Origin: Muribaculum sp.
Lineage (GTDB): Bacteria > Bacillota > Clostridia > Lachnospirales > Lachnospiraceae
NCBI GenBank assembly: GCA_023663505.1
Contig: JAMPHH010000001.1
Location: 57,878-121,877 of the forward strand
DNA length: 64,000 bases
Direction of reading: 5' to 3'
This document shows, piece after piece, positions 9,279-18,449 of this stretch. The notes under the pieces are model-generated. The model was not told where the DNA came from. It saw only the letters and a list, made by a program, of their open reading frames with translations, and did no database searches. A program made the position numbers and the translations under genes. The first letter of the stretch is position 1; the number at the start of each line of letters is the position of its first letter.

Positions 9279-9887
9279 TTGACGGTTGTTAACAATCCAG
9301 ACGAGTTAGGACAGGCAAAAAGACATGACCGTAAAGTGTATATTACAGATGTTGCTATCAGCAAAGTGCCGTTTGTTGAATATTTTGGCTTTACAAAAGA
9401 ACAGAGCCAAATTATGCAGGAATTGGCGAAGGACGTTTTGGTTATCTCAAAAGAAAGCAATGATAGCAATGAGGTTGCGATAACTTGTGATTTGGGGACT
9501 TCGGACCCACTGCATAATTTTGGAGTGGCATTGGGAACAGAACACGATGTTGATGTTTTATCGGATACGTTGTCGAACCATATGATTGTATCTGAAAAAT
9601 CGGTTGCGGTGGTGCTGTTGCATAACCACCCGTCAACACAGACATTTTCACTGCAGGATATCCAGTTTTTTGTTCAGCATCCAATGATAGAAGTCATGAC
9701 CATAGTTTCCAATCAGGGGACAGTTCACTATATGAAAAGAGATAAAAATTATGATTATGCTAAGACTTTCGAGTTATTCAGCGCATGCGTGGGGAGAATA
9801 GATGGAAAAGCTTCGAGTGTGGAAATGTATATGGCATCGCTAGAATTTCTGGCAAAGTGTAGCGAAGCGGGATTGTATTACAGGTAA
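9279..9887 (+). CDS. RadC/JAB-domain (JAMM metalloenzyme-like) protein
   Basis: About 202 residues. The core is a JAB/MPN-type fold with the metal motif HNHPSTQTFSLQD near residues 115-127, which supplies His115, His117, Ser124 and Asp127 in the JAMM order HxHx7Sx2D. This resembles the RadC-type JAB domain found in many mobile and defence loci; the family is predicted to be a zinc hydrolase but its substrate in bacteria is mostly unknown. The start is taken as TTG at 9279 with AAAGGAG eight bases upstream; ATG at 9255 is an alternative without a good site. It has its own promoter, is AT-rich compared with the genes on its left, and is followed by a 60-residue gene and then McrBC. Confidence 0.72.
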   Translation: MTVVNNPDELGQAKRHDRKVYITDVAISKVPFVEYFGFTKEQSQIMQELAKDVLVISKESNDSNEVAITCDLGTSDPLHNFGVALGTEHDVDVLSDTLSNHMIVSEKSVAVVLLHNHPSTQTFSLQDIQFFVQHPMIEVMTIVSNQGTVHYMKRDKNYDYAKTFELFSACVGRIDGKASSVEMYMASLEFLAKCSEAGLYYR

Positions 9888-9909
9888 AAGAAAGAGAGGT
9901 GCAGACCAT

Positions 9910-10092
9910 ATGAGCAAAACATCGTTGAATGATTTGGTTTACAGTTTTGAGCCTTTGGAGGTGTTTTCTCCTGACCCTAATTATAAAGTGGATGAGATTG
10001 AACTGCAAAAGAGTATAGATAAGAGCAGGGAAATGATGGAGGTTATCAGAAAATATAAAGACGAGAGGATTAAATCAGGAGCTTCTTGGTAA
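9910..10092 (+). CDS. Small uncharacterised protein next to the JAB gene
   Basis: A 60-residue soluble protein, with an acidic, aromatic first half and a charged helix (residues about 28-55, with Lys, Glu and Arg rich spacing). It starts 22 bases after the JAB gene with an AAAGAGAGGTG-type site, so the two are probably cotranscribed. I do not recognise the family. By size and place it could be an adaptor or substrate of the JAB protein, but nothing in the sequence shows this. Confidence 0.6.
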   Translation: MSKTSLNDLVYSFEPLEVFSPDPNYKVDEIELQKSIDKSREMMEVIRKYKDERIKSGASW

Positions 10093-10191
10093 ATGGAGAT
10101 TTTGGGGTAATAATAGAAATATAATGTGCTAGGTGCGGGGCGTTCGGGCGGTGATACGGAAACAATAAATGTAAATTAGCGGAGGTGCAGC

Positions 10192-12279
10192 ATGGCTATA
10201 CCAAAGATTGCAAAACAGGATATTATCAATGCTTTGAAATACATTGATGCAAACGGTGTGCCTTTCCATAACCAGAGTACAAAATATGAGCTTGTGACTG
10301 AGGATGGGAAAAGGTATCCTCCTAAATACGTGGTGGCTGTTGCTGACCATATAGCAAATGGTGCGGATATTTCTACAGATGAATTCAACGCTGTAGAAGC
10401 AAAGAGTTATTTGGAAGGTCATGATTTTATTATCGAAACAAAACAACAGGAGAAGTTTAAACTATCTGTTACTGCTGAAATCGTGGAATCTACGGACGAT
10501 CGTTTCACGATGGATGACTTGGGTCTTGGAGACAACTATAAACCTCTTGACGTGTGTTTCAAAAAAGCAAATGGTGATATCATCAAACGCTCTTATAGCA
10601 AGAGTGAAAGAAAAAATTCCAATCAGACCATGCCAAAACTTGCATGCCAGATATTTGAGAAAAAGCTTGAGAGTCTGTCTGTTGAAGACAGAGAGAGTTT
10701 CCCTATTTGCAAATATAGACCAGATAGCGATATGGTCAGGGGCATCTTCGCAAGTGTTGATGAATTTAAGAAGAAGTGTCGTAACTCCATAGAGTCTCTG
10801 AAATACGATTATGATAACGGCAGGCAGTTTGTTATTTATTGCTGGAATATCTTCTCTACGATTATTTTCGTTCAAGAGTGTTTAAGGCGTTTTGGCGAAC
10901 CGGGTGATCAATTCATTCTAACCTATCGTGAAAAGGATGAAAAAGAAAACATAACGTCAGAGAATGTGGCAAACGCTCAAGAGGAGCTTGTTCAGCAGTT
11001 TAAAGGATATAGAAATCCTTTTTCTCTCATGCTGATAGAGTCGAAGAATTTGATTTTCAGAGGCGCACCCGGCACTGGAAAGTCATATCTTGCAAAGGAA
11101 ATTGCAACGGACATTATCAGTAATGGATACTTTGATGATTACACGCTCCTTACCGCCGAGCAGAAAAGGCAGGTGGAGTTTGTGCAGTTTCATCCGAGTT
11201 ATGATTACTCTGATTTTGTTGAAGGTCTGAGACCGAAAGTAAACGACGATGGAACTATGGGATTTGAACTACAGGATGGCATTTTCAAGAAGTTTGTAGA
11301 TTGTGCCAGAAAAAACTATGAAGACTCTCAGAAGTCAAAAGAAATCATTGAACGGGAAGCAATGGTTCAAGACGCTATTGATGCATTCTTTTCAGAAATT
11401 GAGTTTGAACAGGATAAATTTACAACAACAAATGGGAGTGAATTTTATATCACAGGACTTGACGAGCAACATATTGACATTTTTATTCCTAAAAATGAGT
11501 CTGTGAATAAATTGAGATTAAGTATGGCTGAAATTCGTTCAATGCTTGAATCAGGAAGAACATTTGAGAAAATTAGTGATATTACCTCATTTATTGGAAT
11601 TAAGAACACTCAACAAAGGTTTTCTTACGATCTTGTGCTGTATAAAGAAATATTGAAGAAAAAGACGAAAATGTCTAAATACACGGTAAAGGGTGAGGAG
11701 TTAAAAAAATACATCTTTATCATTGATGAGATTAACCGTGGGGAAATTTCAAAGATATTTGGTGAACTGTTTTTTGCAATAGATCCCGGGTATCGTGGTA
11801 GGGCTGGAGAAATATCCACGCAATATGCCAATCTTCATTCTAATCCGGATGAGAAATTTTATATTCCTGAAAACGTCTACATAATTGGTACTATGAATGA
11901 CATTGATCGCTCTGTGGACAGCTTTGACTTTGCCATGCGACGGCGTTTTCGCTTTGTTGAACTTAAGGCAGATGAACGTCTTGAGATGTTAGCTTCCTTA
12001 GAAAATGATGAACTTGAAGCGGAAGCTATTAAGAGAATGGCTGCACTTAATAAAGAAATCGCAAGTGTTGAGGATTTAAATGAAAATTACCAAATTGGTG
12101 CATCCTATTTCTTGAAGCTGAAAACCCTTGATTTTGATCAACTTTGGACAGATTATCTGCAGCCGCTCCTGCAAGAATATATCCAAGGAATGTACGATGA
12201 AGATGGTCTTATGAATAGGTTTGCGAAAGCATACGGTTATAAGAAACCAACCGAAGGTGATGTGAATGAAACTACTTGA
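10192..12279 (+). CDS. mcrB: McrB-type AAA+ GTPase/ATPase of a McrBC restriction system
   Basis: A 695-residue protein. Residues about 1-85 form a small domain with a YPPKYVVAVA segment, like the N-terminal head seen in some ScoMcrA and other modification-dependent restriction proteins; this is a tentative assignment. A second region (about 95-250) is unrecognised and could bind modified DNA. The AAA+ motor has Walker A GAPGTGKS at about 290-297, Walker B IIDEINRGE at about 507-515 and the GTMNDIDRS motif near 565, followed by the arginine-rich AMRRRFRF. McrB proteins translocate on DNA and load the McrC nuclease. The ribosome site is GGAGGTG. It overlaps mcrC by 14 bases. Codon and base use are AT-rich relative to flanking core genes. 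Confidence 0.88.
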   Translation: MAIPKIAKQDIINALKYIDANGVPFHNQSTKYELVTEDGKRYPPKYVVAVADHIANGADISTDEFNAVEAKSYLEGHDFIIETKQQEKFKLSVTAEIVESTDDRFTMDDLGLGDNYKPLDVCFKKANGDIIKRSYSKSERKNSNQTMPKLACQIFEKKLESLSVEDRESFPICKYRPDSDMVRGIFASVDEFKKKCRNSIESLKYDYDNGRQFVIYCWNIFSTIIFVQECLRRFGEPGDQFILTYREKDEKENITSENVANAQEELVQQFKGYRNPFSLMLIESKNLIFRGAPGTGKSYLAKEIATDIISNGYFDDYTLLTAEQKRQVEFVQFHPSYDYSDFVEGLRPKVNDDGTMGFELQDGIFKKFVDCARKNYEDSQKSKEIIEREAMVQDAIDAFFSEIEFEQDKFTTTNGSEFYITGLDEQHIDIFIPKNESVNKLRLSMAEIRSMLESGRTFEKISDITSFIGIKNTQQRFSYDLVLYKEILKKKTKMSKYTVKGEELKKYIFIIDEINRGEISKIFGELFFAIDPGYRGRAGEISTQYANLHSNPDEKFYIPENVYIIGTMNDIDRSVDSFDFAMRRRFRFVELKADERLEMLASLENDELEAEAIKRMAALNKEIASVEDLNENYQIGASYFLKLKTLDFDQLWTDYLQPLLQEYIQGMYDEDGLMNRFAKAYGYKKPTEGDVNETT

Positions 12280-13582
12280 AATCAAGGATAATTCGCAACT
12301 GAACAAAGAAACACTTTCTGATATTAGAAATCTTATGGTCAAAATTGCTGATAAGACTTTAGGACAGCTTGAGCGTGAAGGCATTTTTGTATTCCCTGAA
12401 TTTGTAAAAGAGGCAGAGGATATCACGCAAGACCAGATGATAATCCAAAGTGTTAATGATACCTATCGGTCTGGCAATGTAATGGGGTTTCTTGGTTGCG
12501 GAGATGAAAGGCTTGTTATCAAGTCACGTTTTGGAGGTGAGAAGGAGGACTATTTTTTTCAGTATCTTCTTGACAGAGTTTTGGACTTCCCAAACATTGT
12601 AGACTTGGAGACGGATGCCAATCAGGACAATCGGTTGTTTAATTTTCTGCTGTTTCTGTTTCCGCATTATCTCAAGACCGCAATGCGAAAAGGTTTGTTT
12701 AAAAGATATGTGCGTCGCAGATATAATGATGGGAATGTAAATGGAACTGTTGATATCGCAAGACATATTGAAATGAATACGCCTTTTACAGGAAATGTTG
12801 CCTATAGCCGACGGGAATTTTCTTACGATAATAGTTTAATGGAATTGGTGCGACATACAATAGAATTTATCAAAAGAAAGCCATATGGGAACAATTTTCT
12901 TGTAAAGGTAAGGGATGAGGTAAAACTCGTAATAGACGCAACTCCGGGATACGAGATATACGATCGGCAGAAAATCATTGAGCAGAACAAAAAGAATCCG
13001 ATTCGTCATGCGTATTTCCGAGAATATCTTGCATTGCAAAGACTGTGCCTTTTGATTCTTCGTCATCAGAAACACCAGATTGGTTCGGGAACAAAACAAA
13101 TATACGGTATATTATTTGATGGCGCTTGGCTGTGGGAGGAGTATGTTAATTTGCTTATTGAGGATGTTTTTTATCATCCGATGAATAAAGGTGGCAAAGA
13201 CGCCCAGCGTCTTTTTAATGGAAATGTTGGAATGATTTATCCTGACTTTATCAGCCGGGATAATGTGGTGAGAACCATAGCGGATGCAAAATACAAACCG
13301 CTTGACAATATTGGGAACCGGGACTATTTGCAGGTGCTGGCATATATGTTCCGATTTGATGCTAAGGCGGGTTATTTCCTTTACCCGGAAGCGGAAGATT
13401 CGGATGATTTGAAACTGTGGATGAATCGCGGTTCGACTTACGAGGCAAACGTCATGCCACGTGACGATATCAGCATTACCAAGCATGGTTTAAGAATCCC
13501 TGTGGATGCTCCAGACTATGGTGGGTTTGTTATGAGGATGAAGAATCGGGAACAAGAGTTTAGAAAAGTGTTCTTAAATTGA
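12266..13582 (+). CDS. mcrC: McrC-type nuclease subunit of a McrBC restriction system
   Basis: A 438-residue partner of McrB. The C-terminal third carries a PD-(D/E)xK nuclease signature: YPDFISRDN followed about ten residues later by IADAKYKPL, then a tyrosine/leucine-rich YLQVLAYMFRF helix. The N-terminal part is the McrC adaptor that contacts the AAA+ ring. Start ATG overlaps the 3' end of mcrB, so expression is coupled. The complex would cut foreign DNA carrying modified cytosines; the actual recognition depends on the McrB N-terminal region. A 25-bp inverted repeat follows the gene at 13716-13775. Confidence 0.88.
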   Translation: MKLLEIKDNSQLNKETLSDIRNLMVKIADKTLGQLEREGIFVFPEFVKEAEDITQDQMIIQSVNDTYRSGNVMGFLGCGDERLVIKSRFGGEKEDYFFQYLLDRVLDFPNIVDLETDANQDNRLFNFLLFLFPHYLKTAMRKGLFKRYVRRRYNDGNVNGTVDIARHIEMNTPFTGNVAYSRREFSYDNSLMELVRHTIEFIKRKPYGNNFLVKVRDEVKLVIDATPGYEIYDRQKIIEQNKKNPIRHAYFREYLALQRLCLLILRHQKHQIGSGTKQIYGILFDGAWLWEEYVNLLIEDVFYHPMNKGGKDAQRLFNGNVGMIYPDFISRDNVVRTIADAKYKPLDNIGNRDYLQVLAYMFRFDAKAGYFLYPEAEDSDDLKLWMNRGSTYEANVMPRDDISITKHGLRIPVDAPDYGGFVMRMKNREQEFRKVFLN

Positions 13583-13715
13583 GAATATCATGAACTGAAA
13601 TTTCTGAAGGAAAATAGTATTATTGCAAGGTTTGTCAAATATGAATCAACGAAATTGGCAAAACAACAGGAAATATCACTGTGCTCCTTTTCCAATCTTA
13701 TTGCTTATATTACAT

Positions 13716-13775
13716 GCAAAATCACGCGAAAAATCAATCGTATTTTTTTGCGATTGATTTTTTGCGTGATTTTGC
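13716..13775. repeat. Long hairpin downstream of mcrC
   Basis: Arms of 25 bases (13716-13740 and 13751-13775) pair with one mismatch around a 10-base T-rich loop. There is no T-run directly after the stem, so it may act as a bidirectional terminator or mark the right edge of the defence island. The rest of the 13583-14003 gap holds the ptb promoter and no gene I can support. Confidence 0.7.
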
Positions 13776-13891
13776 CCCTTATTTTAGTCTCATTAATTGT
13801 AGCATATTCTCTTTATTCCGGTTTTGTAGCTGCAAGTCTGACTCTCCGGAAATATTGGTAAATCATTGGCAAAACCCCCTGCTGTGTCCGG

Positions 13892-13920
13892 TTGACTTTT
13901 CCTATGCAATGTGTTATTAT
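13892..13920 (+). promoter_or_regulatory. Promoter of ptb-buk
   Basis: TTGACT, a 17-base spacer and TATTAT, about 85 bases before the ptb start. A short direct repeat (two copies of TAGCTTACA) lies between the promoter and the gene. Confidence 0.7.
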
Positions 13921-14003
13921 TTTAACGAAATAGAAACGGTAAAAATTATCCAATCAAATACGAAGGATAGCTTACATAGCTTACATAGGAAAGGAAGATT
14001 GAA

Positions 14004-14924
14004 ATGGGACAGAGATTTGACGAGATCGTTGGAAAGGTAAAGAATTGCAGCATGAAAAAGATTGCCATTGCCGCGGCGCAGGACGAGGCGGTGTTGGAGG
14101 CTGTGAAGGCTGCCAAGGAGCGGGGAATCGCGGAGGCAGTGTTGGTGGGAGACGAGAGCAAAATCCGTGAGATTGCCGCCTCCATGAGCATGGATTTAAA
14201 CGGCTATGAGATCATCAATGAGCCGGATATGATTCAGGCGTCGCTGACTGCGGTGAAGCTTGCCCATGACGGCAAGGTTGATATGTATATGAAAGGACTG
14301 GTTGACAGCAAGAATTTCCTGAAAAGCGTATTGGACAAGGAGGTAGGGCTTCGCACGGGCGGACCGCTGTCCCATGTGTGCGTGTTTGAGATTCCCGGAA
14401 TCGAGAGGCTCTTGTTCCTGACGGATGTGGCGTTCATGACCTATCCCACATTGGAGGACAAGGTGAATATCATCAAGAATACACTGCCCGTTTGTAGAGC
14501 ATGCGGTGTGGCAATGCCGAAGGTGGCGCCCCTTGCCGCTGTTGAGGTGGTCAATCCCAAGATGCCGGTCACTGTCGAGGCTGCGGAGTTGACCCGTATG
14601 TGTAATGACGGGGAGCTTACGGGCTGTGTCGTGGACGGACCCCTGTCCATGGATTTGGCGATTGACGCGGAGGCTGCGAAGCATAAGGGTGCGACTGACA
14701 GAAAGATTCAGGGAGATGCAGACGTGCTGCTGTTCCCCGATATCCATGCCGGCAATCTGGTATACAAGTCCATCGTACATATGGTGAGCGGTGTGCACAA
14801 TGCATGTATCCTGACAGGGACGAAGGTTCCGGTGATACTGACCAGCCGTTCCGACAGCTTTGAGACGAAGGTGAATTCCATCGCTTTGGCTGCCGTGGTT
14901 GCCGAAGAATTAAAAAATGCCTGA
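14004..14924 (+). CDS. ptb: Phosphate butyryltransferase
   Basis: A 306-residue cytoplasmic enzyme that converts butyryl-CoA and phosphate to butyryl phosphate. It belongs to the phosphate acetyl/butyryl transferase family, with conserved segments such as KGLVDSKNFLK, LRTGGPLSHVCVFE, VVDGPLSMDLAID and ADVLLFPDIHAGN. Length equals the family norm of about 300. The ribosome site is AAGGAAG. The gene is followed after 30 bases by butyrate kinase, which fixes its role as the phosphotransbutyrylase of the butyrate pathway rather than an acetyltransferase. Confidence 0.95.
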   Translation: MGQRFDEIVGKVKNCSMKKIAIAAAQDEAVLEAVKAAKERGIAEAVLVGDESKIREIAASMSMDLNGYEIINEPDMIQASLTAVKLAHDGKVDMYMKGLVDSKNFLKSVLDKEVGLRTGGPLSHVCVFEIPGIERLLFLTDVAFMTYPTLEDKVNIIKNTLPVCRACGVAMPKVAPLAAVEVVNPKMPVTVEAAELTRMCNDGELTGCVVDGPLSMDLAIDAEAAKHKGATDRKIQGDADVLLFPDIHAGNLVYKSIVHMVSGVHNACILTGTKVPVILTSRSDSFETKVNSIALAAVVAEELKNA

Positions 14925-14954
14925 TAGAGCAAAAATGACAGGAGGAATCAAGAG

Positions 14955-16022
14955 ATGTCTATTAAGAGTTTAATAATCAATCCCGGCTCTACTTCTACCA
15001 AGATTGGAGTGTTTGAGGACGAAAATCTGTTGTTTGAGGAAACCCTGCGCCATTCCACGGAGGAAATAGGGCAGTTTGAGACGATTGTGGATCAGAAGGA
15101 CTTCCGAAAGAAAATCATTACGGATTTGTTGAAGTCCAAGGATTTTGATTTGAACTCCCTGAATGTGATCGTGGGCAGGGGCGGTATGCTGAAGCCGATT
15201 CCCGGCGGAACCTACGAGGTGACGGATACGCTTTTGGCGGATTTGAAGGTGGGTGTTCAGGGGCAGCACGCTTCCAATCTTGGGGGGATTTTGGCAAGAG
15301 AGCTTGCGGATTCCATAGGAGTCCCCTCTTACATTGTTGACCCCGTGGTGGTTGACGAGCTCATGCCCGTTGCCAGAATCTCAGGTATGCCGGAGGTTCC
15401 CCGCGGCAGTATCTTCCATGCCCTGAACCAAAAGGCTGTGGCAAAGAGATACGCGAAGGAGATCGGCAAGCCTTACGAGTCCCTGCGTCTTATCGTGGTT
15501 CACATGGGCGGCGGCGTGTCGGTGGGCGCGCATGAGGGCGGCAGAGTGGTTGATGTGTTCAGTGCGTTTGACGGGGACGGCGCATTCTCTCCCGAGCGTG
15601 CGGGCGGTGTGCCCTGCGGCGCTCTGGTAAAGCTGTGTTTCTCCGGAAAATACACGGAGAAGGAGCTGTATGGAAAGCTGATCGGCAAGGGTGGCTTTAA
15701 TGCTTACCTCGGAACGAATGATATGCGCGAGGTGACAAAGCTGGCGAATGAGGGAAATGAGGATGCCAAGCTGGTAAAAGCGGCATTTTTACATCAGGTT
15801 GCAAAGGATATCGGTTCTATGGCCTGCGTGCTGAAGGGGAAGGTGGACAGGATCATCGTCACGGGCGGTATTGCTTACGGTGAGGACGTGGTGGCTTCCC
15901 TGCGGGAGAGCGCGGAGTGGATCGCGCCGTTTACCGTGTACCCCGGCGAGGACGAGCTGTTGGCTCTGGCTCAGGGCGCGCTCCGCGTCATGAACGGCGA
16001 GGAGAGTGTGAAGGAATATTGA
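14955..16022 (+). CDS. buk: Butyrate kinase
   Basis: A 355-residue kinase of the acetate/butyrate kinase family (ASKHA fold), which makes butyrate and ATP from butyryl phosphate. The first strand carries INPGSTSTKIG (phosphate-binding loop), the middle has VHMGGGVSVGAH, and the C-terminal part has the IIVTGGIAYGE adenosine segment. Length matches Buk (about 355) and not acetate kinase (about 400). The start has an AGGAGGAA site. It is cotranscribed with ptb. The 3' end faces the AraC gene 31 bases away. Confidence 0.95.
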   Translation: MSIKSLIINPGSTSTKIGVFEDENLLFEETLRHSTEEIGQFETIVDQKDFRKKIITDLLKSKDFDLNSLNVIVGRGGMLKPIPGGTYEVTDTLLADLKVGVQGQHASNLGGILARELADSIGVPSYIVDPVVVDELMPVARISGMPEVPRGSIFHALNQKAVAKRYAKEIGKPYESLRLIVVHMGGGVSVGAHEGGRVVDVFSAFDGDGAFSPERAGGVPCGALVKLCFSGKYTEKELYGKLIGKGGFNAYLGTNDMREVTKLANEGNEDAKLVKAAFLHQVAKDIGSMACVLKGKVDRIIVTGGIAYGEDVVASLRESAEWIAPFTVYPGEDELLALAQGALRVMNGEESVKEY

Positions 16023-16053
16023 GTGTTCGGGAATCGGCATTACCCGCATAGAT

Positions 16054-16890
16054 TTAGTCGGGATTTTTGCGGAATTCCCTAGGAGATTTCCCGTACACCT
16101 TTTTAAATAAATCCTTGAAGTAATTGCTGTCATTAAAACCGTATTCGAGAGCTATGTCCGTGATGCGGTTGTCCGTGGTGAGAAGCGCAGCTTGGGCGTG
16201 CTTTAGGCGGACATAGTTCAAGTATTCCTTGAAGCCCATGCCTGTTGTCTGCTTGAACTTCCTGCTGAAATAGGTGGGGCTCAGGGAGGCGACGGCTGCC
16301 ACCTGTTCAAGCGTCAGGTGGCTTTTAAAATTCTGATAGATATACTTTGTCGCCAACATGATATCCGCGTCTTTAGAGCCGGGAAGCTCCGTGTCCCGCT
16401 CAAACAATATGGAGTGGCGCATGAGCGTCAACAGAAGCTGCTGCAGGTAAGTGGATATAAAGCCATCGGAATATTCGTCAATCCGAGCATGCTCTGCGAG
16501 CATATGGCAAAGGAGCTCCTCAAAGCCCTCCCGATAGAGGGCGGGGACGCTGCCCATGAAGGACTGAGTGGCGGGGAGCATATCCATCAACAAAAATTCC
16601 TTTTTAAAATAAATCATGCAAATCTCACAGTTTTCTCCCTCGTTGTAAAGGGAATGGTGCAGCTCTCCCGGGGTGATAAACACCAAATCGCCCCTTTCTA
16701 ATTGATAGACGCTGTCCTTTAACAGAAAGTGACATTGACCGGAGAACAGATAAAAAATCTCATAAAAGCCATGGTAGTGATCCGGCTGAAGGGGCGAGAA
16801 ATCCCCGCGTTTTCCCCTTGCGATCACAATATGGTCAATATCCTTCCGACGGCTGGAACCGACGGAGCTGCTGACAGAATCGACATGCAT
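16054..16890 (-). CDS. AraC-family transcriptional regulator with cupin sensor
   Basis: About 278 residues. The N-terminal half is a cupin-type sensor (HYHGFYEIFYLFSG followed by PGELHHS). The C-terminal 100 residues hold two helix-turn-helix units, the first at LEQVAAVASLSPTYFSRKF and the second ending FNDSNYFKDLFKKVYGKSP. I start at the ATG preceded by AGGAGGTAGCTTC; the further upstream reading lacks a site. Such regulators often sense sugars or uronates and activate catabolic genes. The uronate genes are two genes away, so a link is possible, but no operator was identified. Confidence 0.9.
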   Translation of the reverse strand: MHVDSVSSSVGSSRRKDIDHIVIARGKRGDFSPLQPDHYHGFYEIFYLFSGQCHFLLKDSVYQLERGDLVFITPGELHHSLYNEGENCEICMIYFKKEFLLMDMLPATQSFMGSVPALYREGFEELLCHMLAEHARIDEYSDGFISTYLQQLLLTLMRHSILFERDTELPGSKDADIMLATKYIYQNFKSHLTLEQVAAVASLSPTYFSRKFKQTTGMGFKEYLNYVRLKHAQAALLTTDNRITDIALEYGFNDSNYFKDLFKKVYGKSPREFRKNPD

Positions 16891-16978
16891 GAAGCTACCT
16901 CCTGTGTTTGTCCGGTTTTGTAGAATTATAACAAAATACATGCAAAATTACAATGACATATGGGAGGAGGTGGATAAT

Positions 16979-17506
16979 ATGCTCGAGTTTGGTTCAAATA
17001 ATGACGAAATTACCCAAAATTGTCCGGCTGCTCCTTTCATTATTTCTATAAACGATAACCCTGACAATGAATTGACCGTGATAATTGCCCTGCCCAAGAG
17101 AGGAAAAAACGGAGAAGATTCGGATAAGTCTCTATATCCTAAAGAAACTGCTGATAAACTGCGAGAAATACTCCTCGATTCATATCCTGTATATGAAGAT
17201 ACAGAACGGGTTTACGAGATTCGTTTTGAACACTATATCATTTATCAATGCAGGAACGAAAGTTATACTTATTGGGATAAAGCTGAATCAAGAATAGGCA
17301 ATTATCTGATTATATTTGAAAAATCAAGATTCCTTGACTATTACGAAAATGTGATTTTTGATTTCGATTCTGATGATTGTAAGACAGATAGAAAGCATTA
17401 TGGCATATATACTGCGAATCATATCATTGATGTAATATCTAATAAACCGCCAATAATCACAAAGCTGAATTCTGCCCTCACAGCTAACGGTTCGGTTATG
17501 GAATGA
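16979..17506 (+). CDS. Hypothetical protein
   Basis: About 175 residues, acidic, with no signal peptide or membrane helix. The fold looks mixed alpha/beta, with a DTERVYEIRFEHYIIYQCRN region and an acidic DFDSDD loop. The start has a very strong GGGAGGAGG site. It is more AT-rich than its neighbours, which may indicate transfer. I do not recognise the family. It is divergent from the AraC gene and separated from thrH by 178 bases. Confidence 0.65.
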   Translation: MLEFGSNNDEITQNCPAAPFIISINDNPDNELTVIIALPKRGKNGEDSDKSLYPKETADKLREILLDSYPVYEDTERVYEIRFEHYIIYQCRNESYTYWDKAESRIGNYLIIFEKSRFLDYYENVIFDFDSDDCKTDRKHYGIYTANHIIDVISNKPPIITKLNSALTANGSVME

Positions 17507-17600
17507 TTCCTGCCAGCAATGAGCCGAGTCAATGCAGTTGACTTTGTGTCAGTGCAAGCCGCACCACCGCACGAAACTTTGCTCATGATACCTAAGTTAC

Positions 17601-17629
17601 TTGCAAAATATGACTTCCTATGCTATATT
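17601..17629 (+). promoter_or_regulatory. Promoter of thrH
   Basis: TTGCAA, a 17-base spacer and TATATT, about 55 bases before the start codon. Confidence 0.6.
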
Positions 17630-17684
17630 ACAATAAGCAGACTTGCGAAGCATGGTTGCGTTTGTTGGTAAAGGAGCCGGAATT

Positions 17685-18287
17685 ATGTATATTACATGTT
17701 TAGATCTTGAGGGAGTATTGGTTCCCGAGATATGGATTGCGTTTGCGGAGGCAAGCGGTATCCCCGAATTGAAGAAGACCACGAGGGACGAGCCGGACTA
17801 TGACAAGCTGATGAGATGGCGGCTCGGGATATTGAAGGAGCACGGGCTTGGTCTAAAGGAGATACAGGAGACAATCGCCAAGATAGACCCGCTTCCGGGC
17901 GCGAAGGAGTTCCTAGATGAACTGCGCTCCTTTACACAGGTGATCATTATCAGTGACACCTTTACCCAGTTTGCGACGCCGTTGATGCAGAAGCTCGGCT
18001 GGCCTACAATCTTTTGCAACACATTGGAGGTCGCGGAGAACGGTGAGATCACAGGATTCAAGATGCGTATAGAGCAGTCCAAGCTGACCACGGTGAAGGC
18101 GCTGCAGTCCATTGGCTATGACACGATCGCCAGTGGCGACAGCTATAATGACCTGAGCATGATTCAGGCGAGCAAGGCGGGATTCCTGTTCCGCAGCACG
18201 GAGAAGATCAAGGCGGATTATCCGCAGCTGCCCGCCTATGAAACATATGGCGAGCTGATGGAGGCAATCAAGAAAGCCATGGTGTAA
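17685..18287 (+). CDS. thrH: Bifunctional phosphoserine phosphatase/homoserine phosphotransferase
   Basis: A 200-residue HAD enzyme. The N-terminus CLDLEGVLVPEIW is diagnostic of ThrH: the usual DxDG is DLEG, with nucleophile Asp7 and Glu9. Other HAD motifs are IIISDTFTQ (motif II) and ASGDSYNDLSM (motif IV). ThrH removes phosphate from phosphoserine and can transfer it to homoserine, linking serine and threonine synthesis. The start has AAAGGAGCC; an upstream reading of 14 residues was rejected. It has its own promoter and a downstream terminator-like hairpin. Confidence 0.92.
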   Translation: MYITCLDLEGVLVPEIWIAFAEASGIPELKKTTRDEPDYDKLMRWRLGILKEHGLGLKEIQETIAKIDPLPGAKEFLDELRSFTQVIIISDTFTQFATPLMQKLGWPTIFCNTLEVAENGEITGFKMRIEQSKLTTVKALQSIGYDTIASGDSYNDLSMIQASKAGFLFRSTEKIKADYPQLPAYETYGELMEAIKKAMV

Positions 18288-18296
18288 TCTGCGTGT

Positions 18297-18396
18297 ATAT
18301 TGAGTATTAAGAAAAGCAAGGGTGCAAAAACAGAAGCCGCAGTATTACATACAGTTCACGAGATATTGAGTATTAAGAAAAGTAAAGGTGTCAAAA
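18297..18396 (+). repeat. Direct repeat pair, 34 bp
   Basis: Two copies (18297-18330 and 18363-18396) of a sequence beginning ATATTGAGTATTAAGAAAAG differ at about three positions. They lie just after thrH in a 345-base gap that holds no gene. Confidence 0.7.
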
Positions 18397-18449
18397 CGGC
18401 AATATTGATAGAGCTTTAAAAGCGATTGTCGGAAAAGCTGTAAAAATTG

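Noticed and set aside
13655..14040. Two short frames across the gap between mcrC and ptb
   Set aside because: They cross the 25-bp inverted repeat and the ptb promoter, have no ribosome site, and overlap the ptb start.
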